From Desulfobacterales bacterium (GTDB lineage Bacteria; Desulfobacterota; Desulfobacteria; Desulfobacterales; Desulfosarcinaceae): a DNA stretch of 44,573 nucleotides. The position numbers and the translations under genes were made by a program. The notes under the pieces were generated by a model. That model was not told the DNA's origin, searched no databases, and worked only from the letters and a program-made list of their open reading frames with translations. Location of the stretch: contig JACRDD010000021.1 of NCBI GenBank assembly GCA_016218685.1, positions 1-44,573 of the forward strand. Direction: 5' to 3'. This document shows positions 8,876 to 15,594 of this stretch, piece by piece. The first letter of the stretch is position 1; the number at the start of each line of letters is the position of its first letter.

Positions 8876-10357
8876 ATGCAGCCAATCGTTTCCGAAAATT
8901 TCAATAACATTCTGGGTTCGGTGCGTGAACCGTTGATGGTGCTCGATTCGGACCTGAACGTGGTCAAGGCCAACCCTTCCTTTTACCGCACGTTCGACGC
9001 CGACCCCGAGCAGACCGAGGGGCTGTCGATCTACGATCTGGGCAACCGGCAATGGGACATCCCCAAGCTCAGGGAGCTGCTGGAAGAGATCCTTCCCCAG
9101 AATTCCATATTCAACGACTTCGAGGTGGAGCACACCTTCGAGACCATCGGTCCGAAGATCATGCATCTGAATGCCAGAAGGATTTACCGGGAGCCGAATC
9201 AAACCCAGTTTATTCTGTTGGCCATCGAGGATGTGACCGAGCGTGAATATTATAAGCGACATCTCGAGGAGATCGTCGAAAAGCGAACGACCGAACTCAG
9301 AGCGGCCCGCCAAGAGGCGGAAAAAAGCAGAGCGCTGGCGGAAAGCGCCCTTGCCGAAATACAAAAGCTGAAAGATCAACTGGAAGCGGAAAGAGCCTAT
9401 CTGCAAGAAGAAATTAAACTGCAATACAACCATGAGAACATCATCGGTCAAAGCGATGGGCTCAACTATGTGCTCTACAAGGTTGAACAAATCGCCGGCA
9501 CCGATACCAGCGTATTGGTGCTGGGCGAAACGGGCACCGGCAAAGAGCTGGTCGCCCGGGCCGTTCACGGCTTGAGTGCGCGTAAAAACCGGGCCTTGGT
9601 AAAAGTCAATTGCGCCACGCTGCCCGCCAACCTTATCGAAAGCGAACTGTTCGGTCACGAGAAAGGCGCTTTCACCGGCGCGCACTCCAGGCACCTGGGG
9701 CGCTTCGAGGTCGCCAACGGCGCCACCCTCTTTCTGGATGAAATCGGCGAACTGCCGCTGGAACTGCAACCGAAGCTGCTGCGCGTGATCCAGGATGGCG
9801 AGTTCGAGCGCGTGGGCGGCACCGGCACGATTAAAGTCGATGTGCGCATCGTCGCCGCCACCAATCGCAATCTGGAGCAAGAGGTGGCCAAAGGCCGATT
9901 CCGGGAAGATCTCTGGTACCGGCTGAATGTCTTTCCGATCACCATGCCCCCGCTGCGGGACCGCACGGAAGACATCCCGCCGCTCGTGGATTTTTACCTC
10001 CAAAAGATCTCCAAGCGGATGGGCAAGCGCATCGACATCGTTCCGGCGAGCGTCATGCATGCGCTGCAAGCGTATCACTGGCCTGGGAATGTCCGCGAGT
10101 TGGAAAACGTCCTTGAACGCGCGGTGATCAACTCGTCGGGTCCCAAACTGCGCCTGGTGGATGAACTCAAAAAGCCGTTCAAGGATCTCGGCACAAGCCA
10201 AAGAACGTTGGAAGCGGTTGAGCGCGAATACATTGTCAGGGTTCTCGAACAGACCCATTGGAAAGTCGGCGGCCAAAACAGCGCGGCTGAAATTCTTGGG
10301 CTCAACCGCAGCACCCTGCGCGCCCGCATGCGCAAGCTCAATATCCGAAGGCCATAA
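8876..10357 (+). CDS. PAS-type sigma54-dependent transcriptional activator
   Basis: A 493-residue bacterial enhancer-binding protein. An N-terminal PAS sensor lies at about 12-122 and a long coiled coil at about 125-182. The AAA+ domain carries Walker A GETGTGKE (217-224), the sigma54-contacting GAFTGA loop (264-269) and Walker B LFLDEI (285-290). A Fis-type HTH ([19 protein letters not shown]) closes the protein. It has no receiver domain, so activity is set by the PAS ligand or by protein contact. It lies directly upstream of the stress-gene cluster, where two -24/-12-like sites (10530 and 14578) are visible, making that cluster its most obvious candidate regulon. Start 8876 follows a weak GAGAG. 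Control of the cluster is inference. Confidence 0.94.
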   Translation: MQPIVSENFNNILGSVREPLMVLDSDLNVVKANPSFYRTFDADPEQTEGLSIYDLGNRQWDIPKLRELLEEILPQNSIFNDFEVEHTFETIGPKIMHLNARRIYREPNQTQFILLAIEDVTEREYYKRHLEEIVEKRTTELRAARQEAEKSRALAESALAEIQKLKDQLEAERAYLQEEIKLQYNHENIIGQSDGLNYVLYKVEQIAGTDTSVLVLGETGTGKELVARAVHGLSARKNRALVKVNCATLPANLIESELFGHEKGAFTGAHSRHLGRFEVANGATLFLDEIGELPLELQPKLLRVIQDGEFERVGGTGTIKVDVRIVAATNRNLEQEVAKGRFREDLWYRLNVFPITMPPLRDRTEDIPPLVDFYLQKISKRMGKRIDIVPASVMHALQAYHWPGNVRELENVLERAVINSSGPKLRLVDELKKPFKDLGTSQRTLEAVEREYIVRVLEQTHWKVGGQNSAAEILGLNRSTLRARMRKLNIRRP

Positions 10358-10396
10358 GTTTCGCAAACGACCACCCATCCCGCCGCTCGCACCCGA

Positions 10397-10433
10397 AAGG
10401 GTCATATGTGACCAGCGATTATATATGACCCTT
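10397..10433. promoter_or_regulatory. 11-bp inverted repeat containing a GGTCA-N4-TGACC palindrome (copy 1)
   Basis: Arms 10397-10407 and 10423-10433 are exact complements (AAGGGTCATAT / ATATGACCCTT) around a 15-base loop. Within it, 10400-10413 is the shorter palindrome GGTCA-TATG-TGACC. Related copies lie at 11895 and 14449, each upstream of a gene group in the same cluster. The longer hairpin could terminate the activator gene upstream; the short palindrome looks like an operator for a dimeric regulator. The sequence does not decide between these, and no cognate regulator is known. Confidence 0.6.
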
Positions 10434-10529
10434 ATTCCATCGCCGATGGCGCCGGTCCGGAAATCGTTTTTCTTCTTATTCTTCCACAAAATCGAAACGA
10501 TGGACGCCCCGGCCCTGCGCCATCGGTAC

Positions 10530-10546
10530 TTGGCACAAAGCTTGTA
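10530..10546 (+). promoter_or_regulatory. Possible sigma54 (-24/-12) promoter upstream of the csbD-like gene
   Basis: TTGGCAC is followed by AAAGC and TTGTA, giving GG and a -12-like GT at the ten-base spacing required for sigma54, but with T in place of the conserved C in TTGC. The -12 part overlaps a tandem nine-base duplication TTGTACTAA (10542-10559). A sigma54 activator gene ends 170 bases upstream, which raises the prior. The imperfect -12 keeps confidence low. Confidence 0.4.
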
Positions 10547-10599
10547 CTAATTGTACTAATATAAGGCATAAGGCAGCGAAGGTTTCACGAATACTACCG

Positions 10600-10622
10600 T
10601 TTGGCGGCTTACGGCCGCCAAA
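10600..10622 (+). promoter_or_regulatory. 5' UTR hairpin directly upstream of the csbD ribosome binding site
   Basis: TTTGGCGGC (10600-10608) pairs perfectly with GCCGCCAAA (10614-10622) around loop TTACG. The ribosome binding site AAGGAG starts two bases later. Such a strong stem beside the binding site could protect the mRNA or modulate initiation. Similar placements occur before the genes at 13227, 15595 and 15808. Confidence 0.6.
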
Positions 10623-10636
10623 GAAGGAGCAATGCC

Positions 10637-10816
10637 ATGAAATCGGGAAGCAGGGACGAAGCAGAAGGCAAGTTGCACCAAGTGAAGGGCAAGATTAAGG
10701 AGATCGCCGGGCAAGTGAGCGATAATCCCGACCTGGAAGCCGAAGGCAAAGGCGAAAAGTCGGAGGGCAAGGTTCAAGAAAAGCTCGGCCAGATCAAGAA
10801 AATTTTCAACAAGTAG
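10637..10816 (+). CDS. CsbD-like general stress protein
   Basis: A 59-residue, highly charged, helical protein. It carries the family pattern DEAEGKLHQVKGKIKEIAG near the start and the repeat-like EGKGEKSEGKVQEKLGQIKK after it. CsbD was first seen as a sigma-B stress protein of Bacillus subtilis, and homologues are strongly induced by osmotic or stationary-phase stress in many proteobacteria; the molecular function is not known. The start is fixed by AAGGAG at 10624-10629. The leader contains a 9-bp hairpin and a possible sigma54 site, and the upstream gene encodes a sigma54 activator. It is the first gene of the stress cluster and is probably monocistronic, since 87 bases separate it from the next gene. 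Confidence 0.88.
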   Translation: MKSGSRDEAEGKLHQVKGKIKEIAGQVSDNPDLEAEGKGEKSEGKVQEKLGQIKKIFNK

Positions 10817-10903
10817 CAAGGTCCCGGTCGCCGCCACTGCCGTCAAATGGGAGCGAACGATGACTCACGCGCTATCGAAAGAACCGAATGGGGAGATTAA
10901 CCG

Positions 10904-11824
10904 ATGAAAACGAAAGCATCTTTGGCTATCCGTATTCTTTTAGCAGTATTGCTTCTGCTAAGTGCATCCAACGCCCTGGCAGGACCCTTTGGTGAAATCG
11001 TCATCTTCGGTGACAGCTTGTCGGACAATGGTAATTACGAGCTGGTTAACAACCAGCCCTTGCCTGATCCGCAATTGTACTGGGAAGGCCGTTTTTCCAA
11101 CGGACCGGTGTGGGTCGAATATTTAACCGACCCAGCCCACTTTGACACCAATTTAACCGACCGAGCGCTGGGTGGTGCCCAATCCGATGGATTGACACCG
11201 CCGGGGCTGGTCGAACAGGTGCGGGCGCATATCCTGGCGGCGGGCCCCCCGCTTTCGGCGACCAACCTGTATGTGATCTGGATCGGAGGAAACGATTTTC
11301 TGAACGGGGATGGGGATTCTCAAGGAGCTGTAGACAATATTAACAAGGCCGTGACGGAACTATACGACAATGGGGCCAAATCTATACTGATCCTGAATTT
11401 GCCCGATCTGGGCGCCATACCGGATACGTTGGGATCGACCGAAGCGCCTCTGGCCACAACATTTTCCGTCAACTTCAATACGGCCCTGGCAAACATGATC
11501 GACGCATTCAGTACTGCTCACCCAGACCTGAACATCTATGAATTTGACGTCTACGATTTATTCTTGGCTGTGCTTAATAACCCGGGCGCCTTCGGCTTCA
11601 TTAACGTAACCGAACCGGCACCCAAGTTAGCCCCCCCGAATAATTTCGACGACTCAGGCTACCTTTTTTGGGATGACGTGCATCCGACAACCTCTATGCA
11701 CGCCTTGATTGCAGACCGGGTATATGCCGATTTGAGCGCACAGCTCCCAGCCGATACGCCCGACATCCCTGCGCAAGAGAATGAGAGTTCTTCATGCTTT
11801 ATTCAGGCCACGGCTTGGCAGTAA
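10904..11824 (+). CDS. Secreted GDSL/SGNH-family lipase or esterase
   Basis: A 306-residue exported hydrolase. A signal peptide covers about 1-26 (hydrophobic core AIRILLAVLLLLS, cleavage after ALA). Block I FGDSLSDNGN holds the nucleophile S38. The GGND block carries the oxyanion asparagine (WIGGNDF). The DDVHPT block supplies D257 and H260. It resembles autotransporter-type and PEP-CTERM-associated GDSL esterases but has no beta barrel. The last residues, SSSCFIQATAWQ, recall the start of the CFI-box C-terminal sorting segment (CFIATAA) found in Desulfobacterota exported proteins, but stop before the hydrophobic and basic parts; see findings. The substrate is probably an ester of lipid or polysaccharide and cannot be specified. 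Confidence 0.87.
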   Translation: MKTKASLAIRILLAVLLLLSASNALAGPFGEIVIFGDSLSDNGNYELVNNQPLPDPQLYWEGRFSNGPVWVEYLTDPAHFDTNLTDRALGGAQSDGLTPPGLVEQVRAHILAAGPPLSATNLYVIWIGGNDFLNGDGDSQGAVDNINKAVTELYDNGAKSILILNLPDLGAIPDTLGSTEAPLATTFSVNFNTALANMIDAFSTAHPDLNIYEFDVYDLFLAVLNNPGAFGFINVTEPAPKLAPPNNFDDSGYLFWDDVHPTTSMHALIADRVYADLSAQLPADTPDIPAQENESSSCFIQATAWQ

Positions 11825-11894
11825 TTTATTTCGGACTTCGAATCGGAAACGATTTACTTGCTGTTTGCGCCCAAACGATAGGAGGCCGAAATGG

Positions 11895-11908
11895 GGTCAG
11901 ATATGACC
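11895..11908. promoter_or_regulatory. GGTCA-N4-TGACC palindrome (copy 2)
   Basis: GGTCA-GATA-TGACC followed by AGTGA, 37 bases upstream of the start of the four-gene membrane-anchor run. It shares the palindrome and the trailing AG(C/T)G(A/G) with the copies at 10400 and 14449, but lacks the second ATATGACCC arm. Its position in the leader or promoter suggests an operator. Confidence 0.5.
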
Positions 11909-11944
11909 AGTGAGACGTTTCCAAAATATTTATTGAGGTGAACC

Positions 11945-12298
11945 ATGGAAATAAACGACAGCGTAGCCGATAAGGCCGAAGAAACAGCGGAAGAATCCCA
12001 GCATTCGGGCAAGTCCACCGGTTTCGAGAACGTCAAAAACAGGATTGCCGACAAGTTGCATGATGTTGCCGGGGTTATCGGCGAAAATGCAGCCGATCAG
12101 GACGCGCAATCCGACATGGCGCAGTACGGAAAGCGGGTATCCGAGTGGTTGAATCATTCGGCTGAGTACGTTCGGCAATTCGACTATGGGCAGGCGGATG
12201 CCAGGGTTCGGGAATTCGTCCGGCAGAGCCCTGGGCGCAGCATGCTGATCGCGGGCGGCGTCGGCTTGATCCTCGGCGCTATTTTGCGACGCAGGTAA
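11945..12298 (+). CDS. Small C-terminally anchored protein, YqjD/ElaB (DUF883)-like
   Basis: A 117-residue protein. A long acidic helical region (1-95) is followed by a single C-terminal transmembrane segment with glycine-zipper character (AGGVGLILGAILRRR). This matches the layout of YqjD/ElaB/DUF883 proteins, which in E. coli are stationary-phase inner-membrane proteins that bind ribosomes. Similarity outside the anchor is weak, so family membership is provisional. GAGGTG at 11935-11940 supports the start. It heads a run of four small membrane proteins ending at 13505, with gaps of 18-46 bases, probably one transcript. The GGTCA palindrome lies just upstream. Confidence 0.72.
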   Translation: MEINDSVADKAEETAEESQHSGKSTGFENVKNRIADKLHDVAGVIGENAADQDAQSDMAQYGKRVSEWLNHSAEYVRQFDYGQADARVREFVRQSPGRSMLIAGGVGLILGAILRRR

Positions 12299-12316
12299 GA
12301 GAGTGGCCCTTTATCC

Positions 12317-12673
12317 ATGAACGCCAAGGCGGAAAATAAAAGCACCGCACCCGTGCGCGAATCGTTTACGGAACTATTGGGACAGCTCGCCAGCAGCTCT
12401 GCCGCGAAAGTGCACGACGAAATCGAGCTTTTGATCCAAGGGATTCGAGAAAAGGCGCGGGCTGTTCGCGGCGCGGTATTCACGATCGCGATAGGCGCGG
12501 CCATCGGTTGGGCCGCCTGCATGTCTCTTTGCGCCGCGATGATCATCGGACTATCTGCTTATATGGCCCCCGTCATCGCAGCGCTTATCGTCGGATCGGC
12601 GCTTGCTTTAGTCGCTGTCGTCATTGGCTTCATCGGCTACAGGCAATTGAAGAAAACGATCCATAAGACATAG
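12317..12673 (+). CDS. YqjE-like membrane protein (phage holin superfamily 6, DUF1469)
   Basis: A 118-residue protein with an amphipathic N-terminal half (ELLGQLASSSAAKVHDEIELL). Two closely spaced transmembrane helices follow at about 52-75 and 80-106, and the tail is basic (RQLKKTIHKT). This is the layout of the YqjE/DUF1469 family, which lies beside yqjD in many proteobacteria; the same adjacency here supports both calls. Despite the holin-like name there is no phage gene nearby. The ribosome binding site is weak (AAGAGAG, 12 or more bases away), so coupling to the upstream gene is likely. Confidence 0.8.
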   Translation: MNAKAENKSTAPVRESFTELLGQLASSSAAKVHDEIELLIQGIREKARAVRGAVFTIAIGAAIGWAACMSLCAAMIIGLSAYMAPVIAALIVGSALALVAVVIGFIGYRQLKKTIHKT

Positions 12674-12706
12674 CAGCCCATGCAACAGCGTAAAGGAGGC
12701 CCGGGA

Positions 12707-13180
12707 ATGGCTAAAAAAGAGCATCCAAATAACGATAAGGAAGCCGATGTCGAACGGAGCAGCCACGATATACGTCAGGATATCGTCAAAGGAGAAGAGC
12801 GCATTTCCCAGACAGTCGAGCAAATCGGCGAGCGCATCAAGGAGAAACTGGATTGGCGCGAATATGTGAAGGACTCTCCGTATGTGGCGCTGGGAGCGGC
12901 CGTCGGCCTTGGCTATCTTGCCTCCGTGATATTCAAAAAACGCACCACTCCCATGGAACGCTTCATGGGTTCCATGGATAAACAAGTTCGTCACTCCCTC
13001 GGCGGCCTGCTTGCGGGAGCGGCCGGCCCCGGCCTGATCAAGGTGACCCTGATAGGGATCGCCACCAAGGCCGCCATGGGCTGGATAAAGAGTGCCGCGG
13101 CGCCAAGCGTGGCAAGCGATGGTGCCGGGTCGAAACCGCGGACGGAAGGCGAGCGGCTCGCGCGTGAAGCAGTTAAATAG
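12707..13180 (+). CDS. Small membrane protein, DUF3618-like
   Basis: A 157-residue protein. Its N-terminal half is charged and helical (SSHDIRQDIVKGEERISQTVEQIGERIKEKLD), and a short hydrophobic, glycine- and alanine-rich segment follows at about 60-80. A second hydrophobic region lies around 103-130, with a charged tail. The helical half resembles DUF3618 proteins that accompany YqjD/YqjE-type genes. The start at 12707 has AAGGAGG seven bases upstream, so the longer frame starting at 12680 is rejected. It is third of four in the operon. No catalytic motif is visible and a scaffold or membrane-associated stress role is the most that can be inferred. Confidence 0.72.
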   Translation: MAKKEHPNNDKEADVERSSHDIRQDIVKGEERISQTVEQIGERIKEKLDWREYVKDSPYVALGAAVGLGYLASVIFKKRTTPMERFMGSMDKQVRHSLGGLLAGAAGPGLIKVTLIGIATKAAMGWIKSAAAPSVASDGAGSKPRTEGERLAREAVK

Positions 13181-13226
13181 CAATTAAAATCGAGAAGCAC
13201 CGTTTGCTTGTGCTCAGGAGGAGAAC

Positions 13227-13505
13227 ATGGACGGCGAAACCAACAAAACCAAGAGCCCCAAAGGCAAGGCGGATCAGGCCGAAAGCGATGTTTACGACAA
13301 AGCATCCCAGACGGTAAGCGAAACGTATGAGAAGGCTAAAAATTACAGCAACGAAAATCCGGGCAAGACGATTCTGATTGCGTTAGGGATAGGCGTCGGC
13401 CTGGGTCTTCTCTTGGGCGCAATTTCCCGCAAATCGCGCACCGGCCGGATCGCCCGACCCGTGGTCAACGCACTCTCCGACATTGCGCTGGAGATTTTTC
13501 GTTAA
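13227..13505 (+). CDS. Small C-terminally anchored protein, YtxH/DUF883-like
   Basis: A 92-residue protein. A hydrophilic, lysine-rich helix (1-48) leads to one transmembrane segment with a glycine zipper (ILIALGIGVGLGLLLGAI). A basic stretch (SRKSRTGRIARP) and a short amphipathic end complete it. The sequence YEKAKNYSNENPGKTILIALG is typical of YqjD/ElaB/DUF883 proteins. AGGAGGAG lies just before the start, and a weak 5-bp hairpin (AGCAC 13196-13200 / GTGCT 13210-13214) precedes it. It closes the four-gene membrane-anchor operon. Confidence 0.78.
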   Translation: MDGETNKTKSPKGKADQAESDVYDKASQTVSETYEKAKNYSNENPGKTILIALGIGVGLGLLLGAISRKSRTGRIARPVVNALSDIALEIFR

Positions 13506-13570
13506 ATCGTTCCGAAAGAAGATCGATCTTGGCCTTTCAAATTGAATCCACTCAAAAGGAGTTTAAAATC

Positions 13571-14170
13571 ATGAAAAAGAAAAAATGTTGGGCAGCTTTT
13601 TTGACAATTCTGGTTTTCACAGTGCTTTCGAGCAATGCAATGGCGCTTGTTATACCCTTCAACTTGAATGATTTTAATGCCGACGGCTTCGTCCTTTCTA
13701 ATTCAGCGGGGACTAAAGCCGGAATTTTAGGAAAGGGCTCTTTAAGCAATGATCCTTTGGCGGGCGCTCCCGGAATTGCAATTACCGAAAATGCGTTGTC
13801 TTTGAGTTTTGATTATCTCTTTATCGAGCCACGCAAGCAGGATGTGGCGTTTTCCGCCTCGTTGTATGATGGGGTGTCCGGGGAAATACTCGATGATTTT
13901 GCCATCCAGCACAGTTCATCGGGCAATGTCAGCTTCGATCTTTCCGGCAGATATGCGTCGACGACAATGTTAGGCCTGAATTTTTCTGTCGATGCCTTGA
14001 GCGGTTCCAAAAATTGGGCCTTGGCCATTATCAAGAATCCGCGCCTGACAACATCCGACACGGCCCCAGCCCCGGCCCCGGTTCCGGAGCCAGCCACAAT
14101 GCTGTTGATGGGGGCCGGATTAATGGTTTTGGCGGGTTTTGGCAGGAAGAAAATTCTATCGCTTGCGTAG
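13571..14170 (+). CDS. Exported PEP-CTERM protein of unknown function
   Basis: A 199-residue secreted protein with a signal peptide (1-23, ending NAMA) and a PEP-CTERM sorting signal at the end. That signal is VPEPATMLL, a short transmembrane helix (MGAGLMVLAGFG) and RKK. Exosortase enzymes recognise this tail in bacteria that make exopolysaccharide; none is encoded in this window. The middle (40-170) is beta-rich and contains no recognised enzyme motif. An alanine/proline linker (APAPAPVPEP) precedes the signal. The start at 13571 has AAAAGGAG at 13554-13561. The gene looks less GC-rich than its neighbours, which may reflect separate acquisition. The 565-base gap after it is the largest non-coding stretch in the window. 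Confidence 0.87.
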   Translation: MKKKKCWAAFLTILVFTVLSSNAMALVIPFNLNDFNADGFVLSNSAGTKAGILGKGSLSNDPLAGAPGIAITENALSLSFDYLFIEPRKQDVAFSASLYDGVSGEILDDFAIQHSSSGNVSFDLSGRYASTTMLGLNFSVDALSGSKNWALAIIKNPRLTTSDTAPAPAPVPEPATMLLMGAGLMVLAGFGRKKILSLA

Positions 14171-14261
14171 TGGTCCCTGGGGGCGTTTGCATAGCCTTGT
14201 CCAGCTAATTGGTGTTCATCCAGGGAGGAGATATTCTTCGGCAATTATAGCCATTCCAAAA

Positions 14262-14374
14262 CCTTCAATCAGGTTCAAAGCCACGTGTCGAGGCGTAGCC
14301 GACAGGCGAAGACTGAAGGCGGGGCAAGGTGGACAACCGAAGGCATGCATAGGCCCAACGCTGGATTTGGGCCT
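14262..14374. other. Nested-hairpin block, candidate structured RNA or mobile-element remnant
   Basis: CCTTCA (14262-14267) pairs with TGAAGG (14314-14319), enclosing a smaller GTCG (14287-14290) / CGAC (14300-14303) hairpin. A separate perfect 8-bp stem AGGCCCAA (14351-14358) / TTGGGCCT (14367-14374) follows, with an 8-base loop. This density of pairing in a non-coding gap suggests a folded RNA or a remnant of a structured mobile element such as a group II intron. I cannot assign a family, and no reverse transcriptase or transposase is near. Confidence 0.4.
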
Positions 14375-14448
14375 GAGGAGAGGTGTTGGAATGACTTCTA
14401 GAAGCTTAGCCCCAAAAAAAGAGGGAGCGGTGGTGAGGACCGAGACCG

Positions 14449-14485
14449 TGTCATATATGACCAGCGGTGAAATATGACCCTTTTT
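14449..14485. promoter_or_regulatory. TGTCA-N4-TGACC palindrome and ATATGACCC arm (copy 3), T-rich tail
   Basis: 14449-14462 is TGTCA-TATA-TGACC, one base off the other copies. GTCATAT (14450-14456) can pair with ATATGAC (14472-14478), followed by CCTTTTT. It shares the order palindrome, AGCG, AT-rich spacer, ATATGACCC with copy 1 at 10400-10431. Read on the plus strand it could be a weak terminator for the PEP-CTERM gene; as an operator it lies upstream of the BON remnant and small stress genes. Confidence 0.5.
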
Positions 14486-14577
14486 ATTCGGCTGTGAATG
14501 GCCTTCCTGTCTGGGCATGTTGCCTGATTATTGCTAAAAATCAGAATGATGGCAGAGATCATGCTGTCGTTCGAAAC

Positions 14578-14594
14578 CTGGCACAAAAATTGAT
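14578..14594 (+). promoter_or_regulatory. Possible sigma54 (-24/-12) promoter upstream of the BON remnant
   Basis: CTGGCAC is followed by AAAAA and TTGAT, with GG and the -12 G at the ten-base spacing of sigma54 promoters; the -12 C is replaced by A. It closely parallels TTGGCACAAAGCTTGTA at 10530. If used, transcription would start near 14605 and could read into the DUF3309-DUF3096 genes. Confidence 0.38.
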
Positions 14595-14683
14595 CTTATA
14601 GCGATCCTAGAGATGAAAACGTCGCGACTCTGGGTACGAATATTCCTGTCGGGGCCCTCGCCGGGGCCTTCCGAGTCCCCCTC

Positions 14684-14723
14684 GATTTGAAAGTATAAAG
14701 AGAGATTTGAAGAGATAAAGAGA
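14684..14723. repeat. Imperfect 20-base tandem duplication
   Basis: Units 14684-14703 and 14704-14723 match at 17 of 20 positions (GATTTGAA then ATAAAGAGA in both). The repeat is purine-rich and lies in the leader just upstream of the BON remnant, so it may have arisen by slippage and has no evident function. Confidence 0.7.
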
Positions 14724-14735
14724 GGCAACGATACC

Positions 14736-15058
14736 ATGGAAAGAAAAGTGCATTTTTTAGCTTTAACCATAACCGTGGCCGCTGTGATTTTATTCAACGT
14801 CAGTTTGTACTCGTCCATGAAGGAGGACCGCATCGAATCATTCACGAAGCAGTCTTGTATGTTCAAATCCTATCTCCAGGGCGAGGACCTTAAAATCCAG
14901 TTAAAGGATGGCGTTTCTCCACGGATGGGAAGGTTGCTGAAAAATCCAATAAACGGAAGGCAAGTGGCTCCGGAACTGGGCTTTTGACCAAAGAAGGGGC
15001 CATCGCTTTGCGCGACAACGCCGCCAGCGCGGTTCAAAAGGAGCTGACGGCAGACTGA
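14736..15058 (+). pseudogene. Decayed BON-domain exported protein gene
   Basis: The first frame (14736-14987) gives an N-terminal membrane or signal segment (FLALTITVAAVILFNVSLY), then EDRIESFTKQSCMFKSYL and DLKIQLKDGV. That is how deltaproteobacterial BON-domain stress proteins begin, with KDGV the start of the first BON motif. The frame then loses similarity and stops at TGA 14985. A second frame, shifted by two, continues protein-like to TGA at 15056-15058 (TDGKVAEKSNK, then TKEGAIALRDN and AVQKELTAD), resembling a later BON unit. The simplest reading is frameshift plus internal deletion. The family match is from memory of similar proteins, not a search. An intact 83-residue novel protein is the alternative. 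The neighbouring intact BON gene (15808) may have made it dispensable. Confidence 0.55.
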
Positions 15059-15106
15059 AGTCGATAAGCATACGGGCGTACATCTAATTTGAAAGGAGAG
15101 CGAGCG

Positions 15107-15265
15107 ATGCCAATCGGAACAATATTACTGATACTTCTGATACTGGCGCTGGTGGGGATAATCCCAATCTGGCCGCACAGCCGGTCGTGGGGGTATGGAC
15201 CCTCCGGCGGGCTTGGGTTTGTGGTGATTATCCTCGTGATCCTGGTCTTATTGGGCAAGATTTAG
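15107..15265 (+). CDS. DUF3309 family small membrane protein
   Basis: A 52-residue protein with two hydrophobic helices (TILLILLILALVGIIP and GFVVIILVILVLLG) joined by the family signature WPHSRSWGYGPSGGLG, which fits DUF3309 very well. Function is unknown; homologues are frequent in stress and osmotic gene clusters of proteobacteria. AAAGGAGAG sits seven or more bases before the start. It is followed after 16 bases by a DUF3096 gene, and the pair is probably cotranscribed, possibly from the -24/-12-like site at 14578. Confidence 0.88.
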   Translation: MPIGTILLILLILALVGIIPIWPHSRSWGYGPSGGLGFVVIILVILVLLGKI

Positions 15266-15281
15266 AAGGAGGCAAGGTGAC

Positions 15282-15416
15282 ATGCAACTTAATATATCGC
15301 CACAACCCATAGTGGCCCTGATTGCGGGTATATTGATTCTCGTGGCCCCGAGACTACTGAATTATATCGTTGCCGTCTATCTGATCATATTTGGCATTCT
15401 CGGACTGATCCGATGA
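15282..15416 (+). CDS. DUF3096 family small membrane protein
   Basis: A 44-residue protein that is almost all membrane segment: MQLNISPQPIVALIAGILI, then APRLLNYIVAVYLIIFGILGL. The order LIAGILIL, PRLLNYIVA and IGLIGL-like end is characteristic of DUF3096. AAGGAGG at the end of the DUF3309 gene serves as ribosome binding site, so translation of the two is linked. Function is unknown. Confidence 0.85.
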   Translation: MQLNISPQPIVALIAGILILVAPRLLNYIVAVYLIIFGILGLIR

Positions 15417-15560
15417 TTGGCGCGTTAGTCCACTATCCTCCCTGAATCGAAGAAGACGACTTCGTAAAGCGTCTGCGAACCGATCCTCTTGCAAAAGCAT
15501 TCGCCCGGAATCATTTGCGAATTTCAAAACGATATCGAGAAGAAAATAACATCGGAGAAA

Positions 15561-15578
15561 TCTCGGTTCATCCCGAGA
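15561..15578 (+). promoter_or_regulatory. Hairpin directly upstream of the lmo0937-type gene's ribosome binding site
   Basis: TCTCGG (15561-15566) pairs with CCGAGA (15573-15578) around loop TTCATC. AAAGGAGG begins three bases later and ATG follows at 15595. The placement parallels the hairpin before the csbD-like gene. Confidence 0.55.
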
Positions 15579-15594
15579 TAGAAAGGAGGCCAAC

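Larger units (their letters stand above)
14171..14735. other. 565-base intergenic stretch with several structured elements
   Basis: No convincing gene lies here. From left to right it holds a nested-hairpin block (14262-14374), copy 3 of the GGTCA-type palindrome with a T-rich tail (14449-14485), a possible -24/-12 site (14578-14594), a small GGCCC/GGGCC hairpin near 14653, and an imperfect 20-base tandem duplication (14684-14723) just before a decayed BON gene. The one open frame that crosses it (14139-14477) has no family resemblance. Confidence 0.6.

Noticed and set aside
8834..10489. A 551-codon minus-strand open frame
   Set aside because: It lies opposite the sigma54 activator, whose domains are unmistakable; the antisense translation resembles no family.
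12317..12673. Holin-like gene as evidence of a prophage
   Set aside because: The DUF1469/YqjE family is chromosomal and sits beside a YqjD-like gene; no other phage genes occur.
14139..14477. A 112-codon plus-strand frame after the PEP-CTERM gene
   Set aside because: It overlaps the end of the PEP-CTERM gene and hairpin-rich DNA, has no ribosome binding site and shows no family resemblance.
14985..14987. TGA in the BON remnant as a selenocysteine codon, prompted by selB in the window
   Set aside because: The residues after readthrough are not BON-like, whereas a shifted frame is; no SECIS-like hairpin follows at the right distance.
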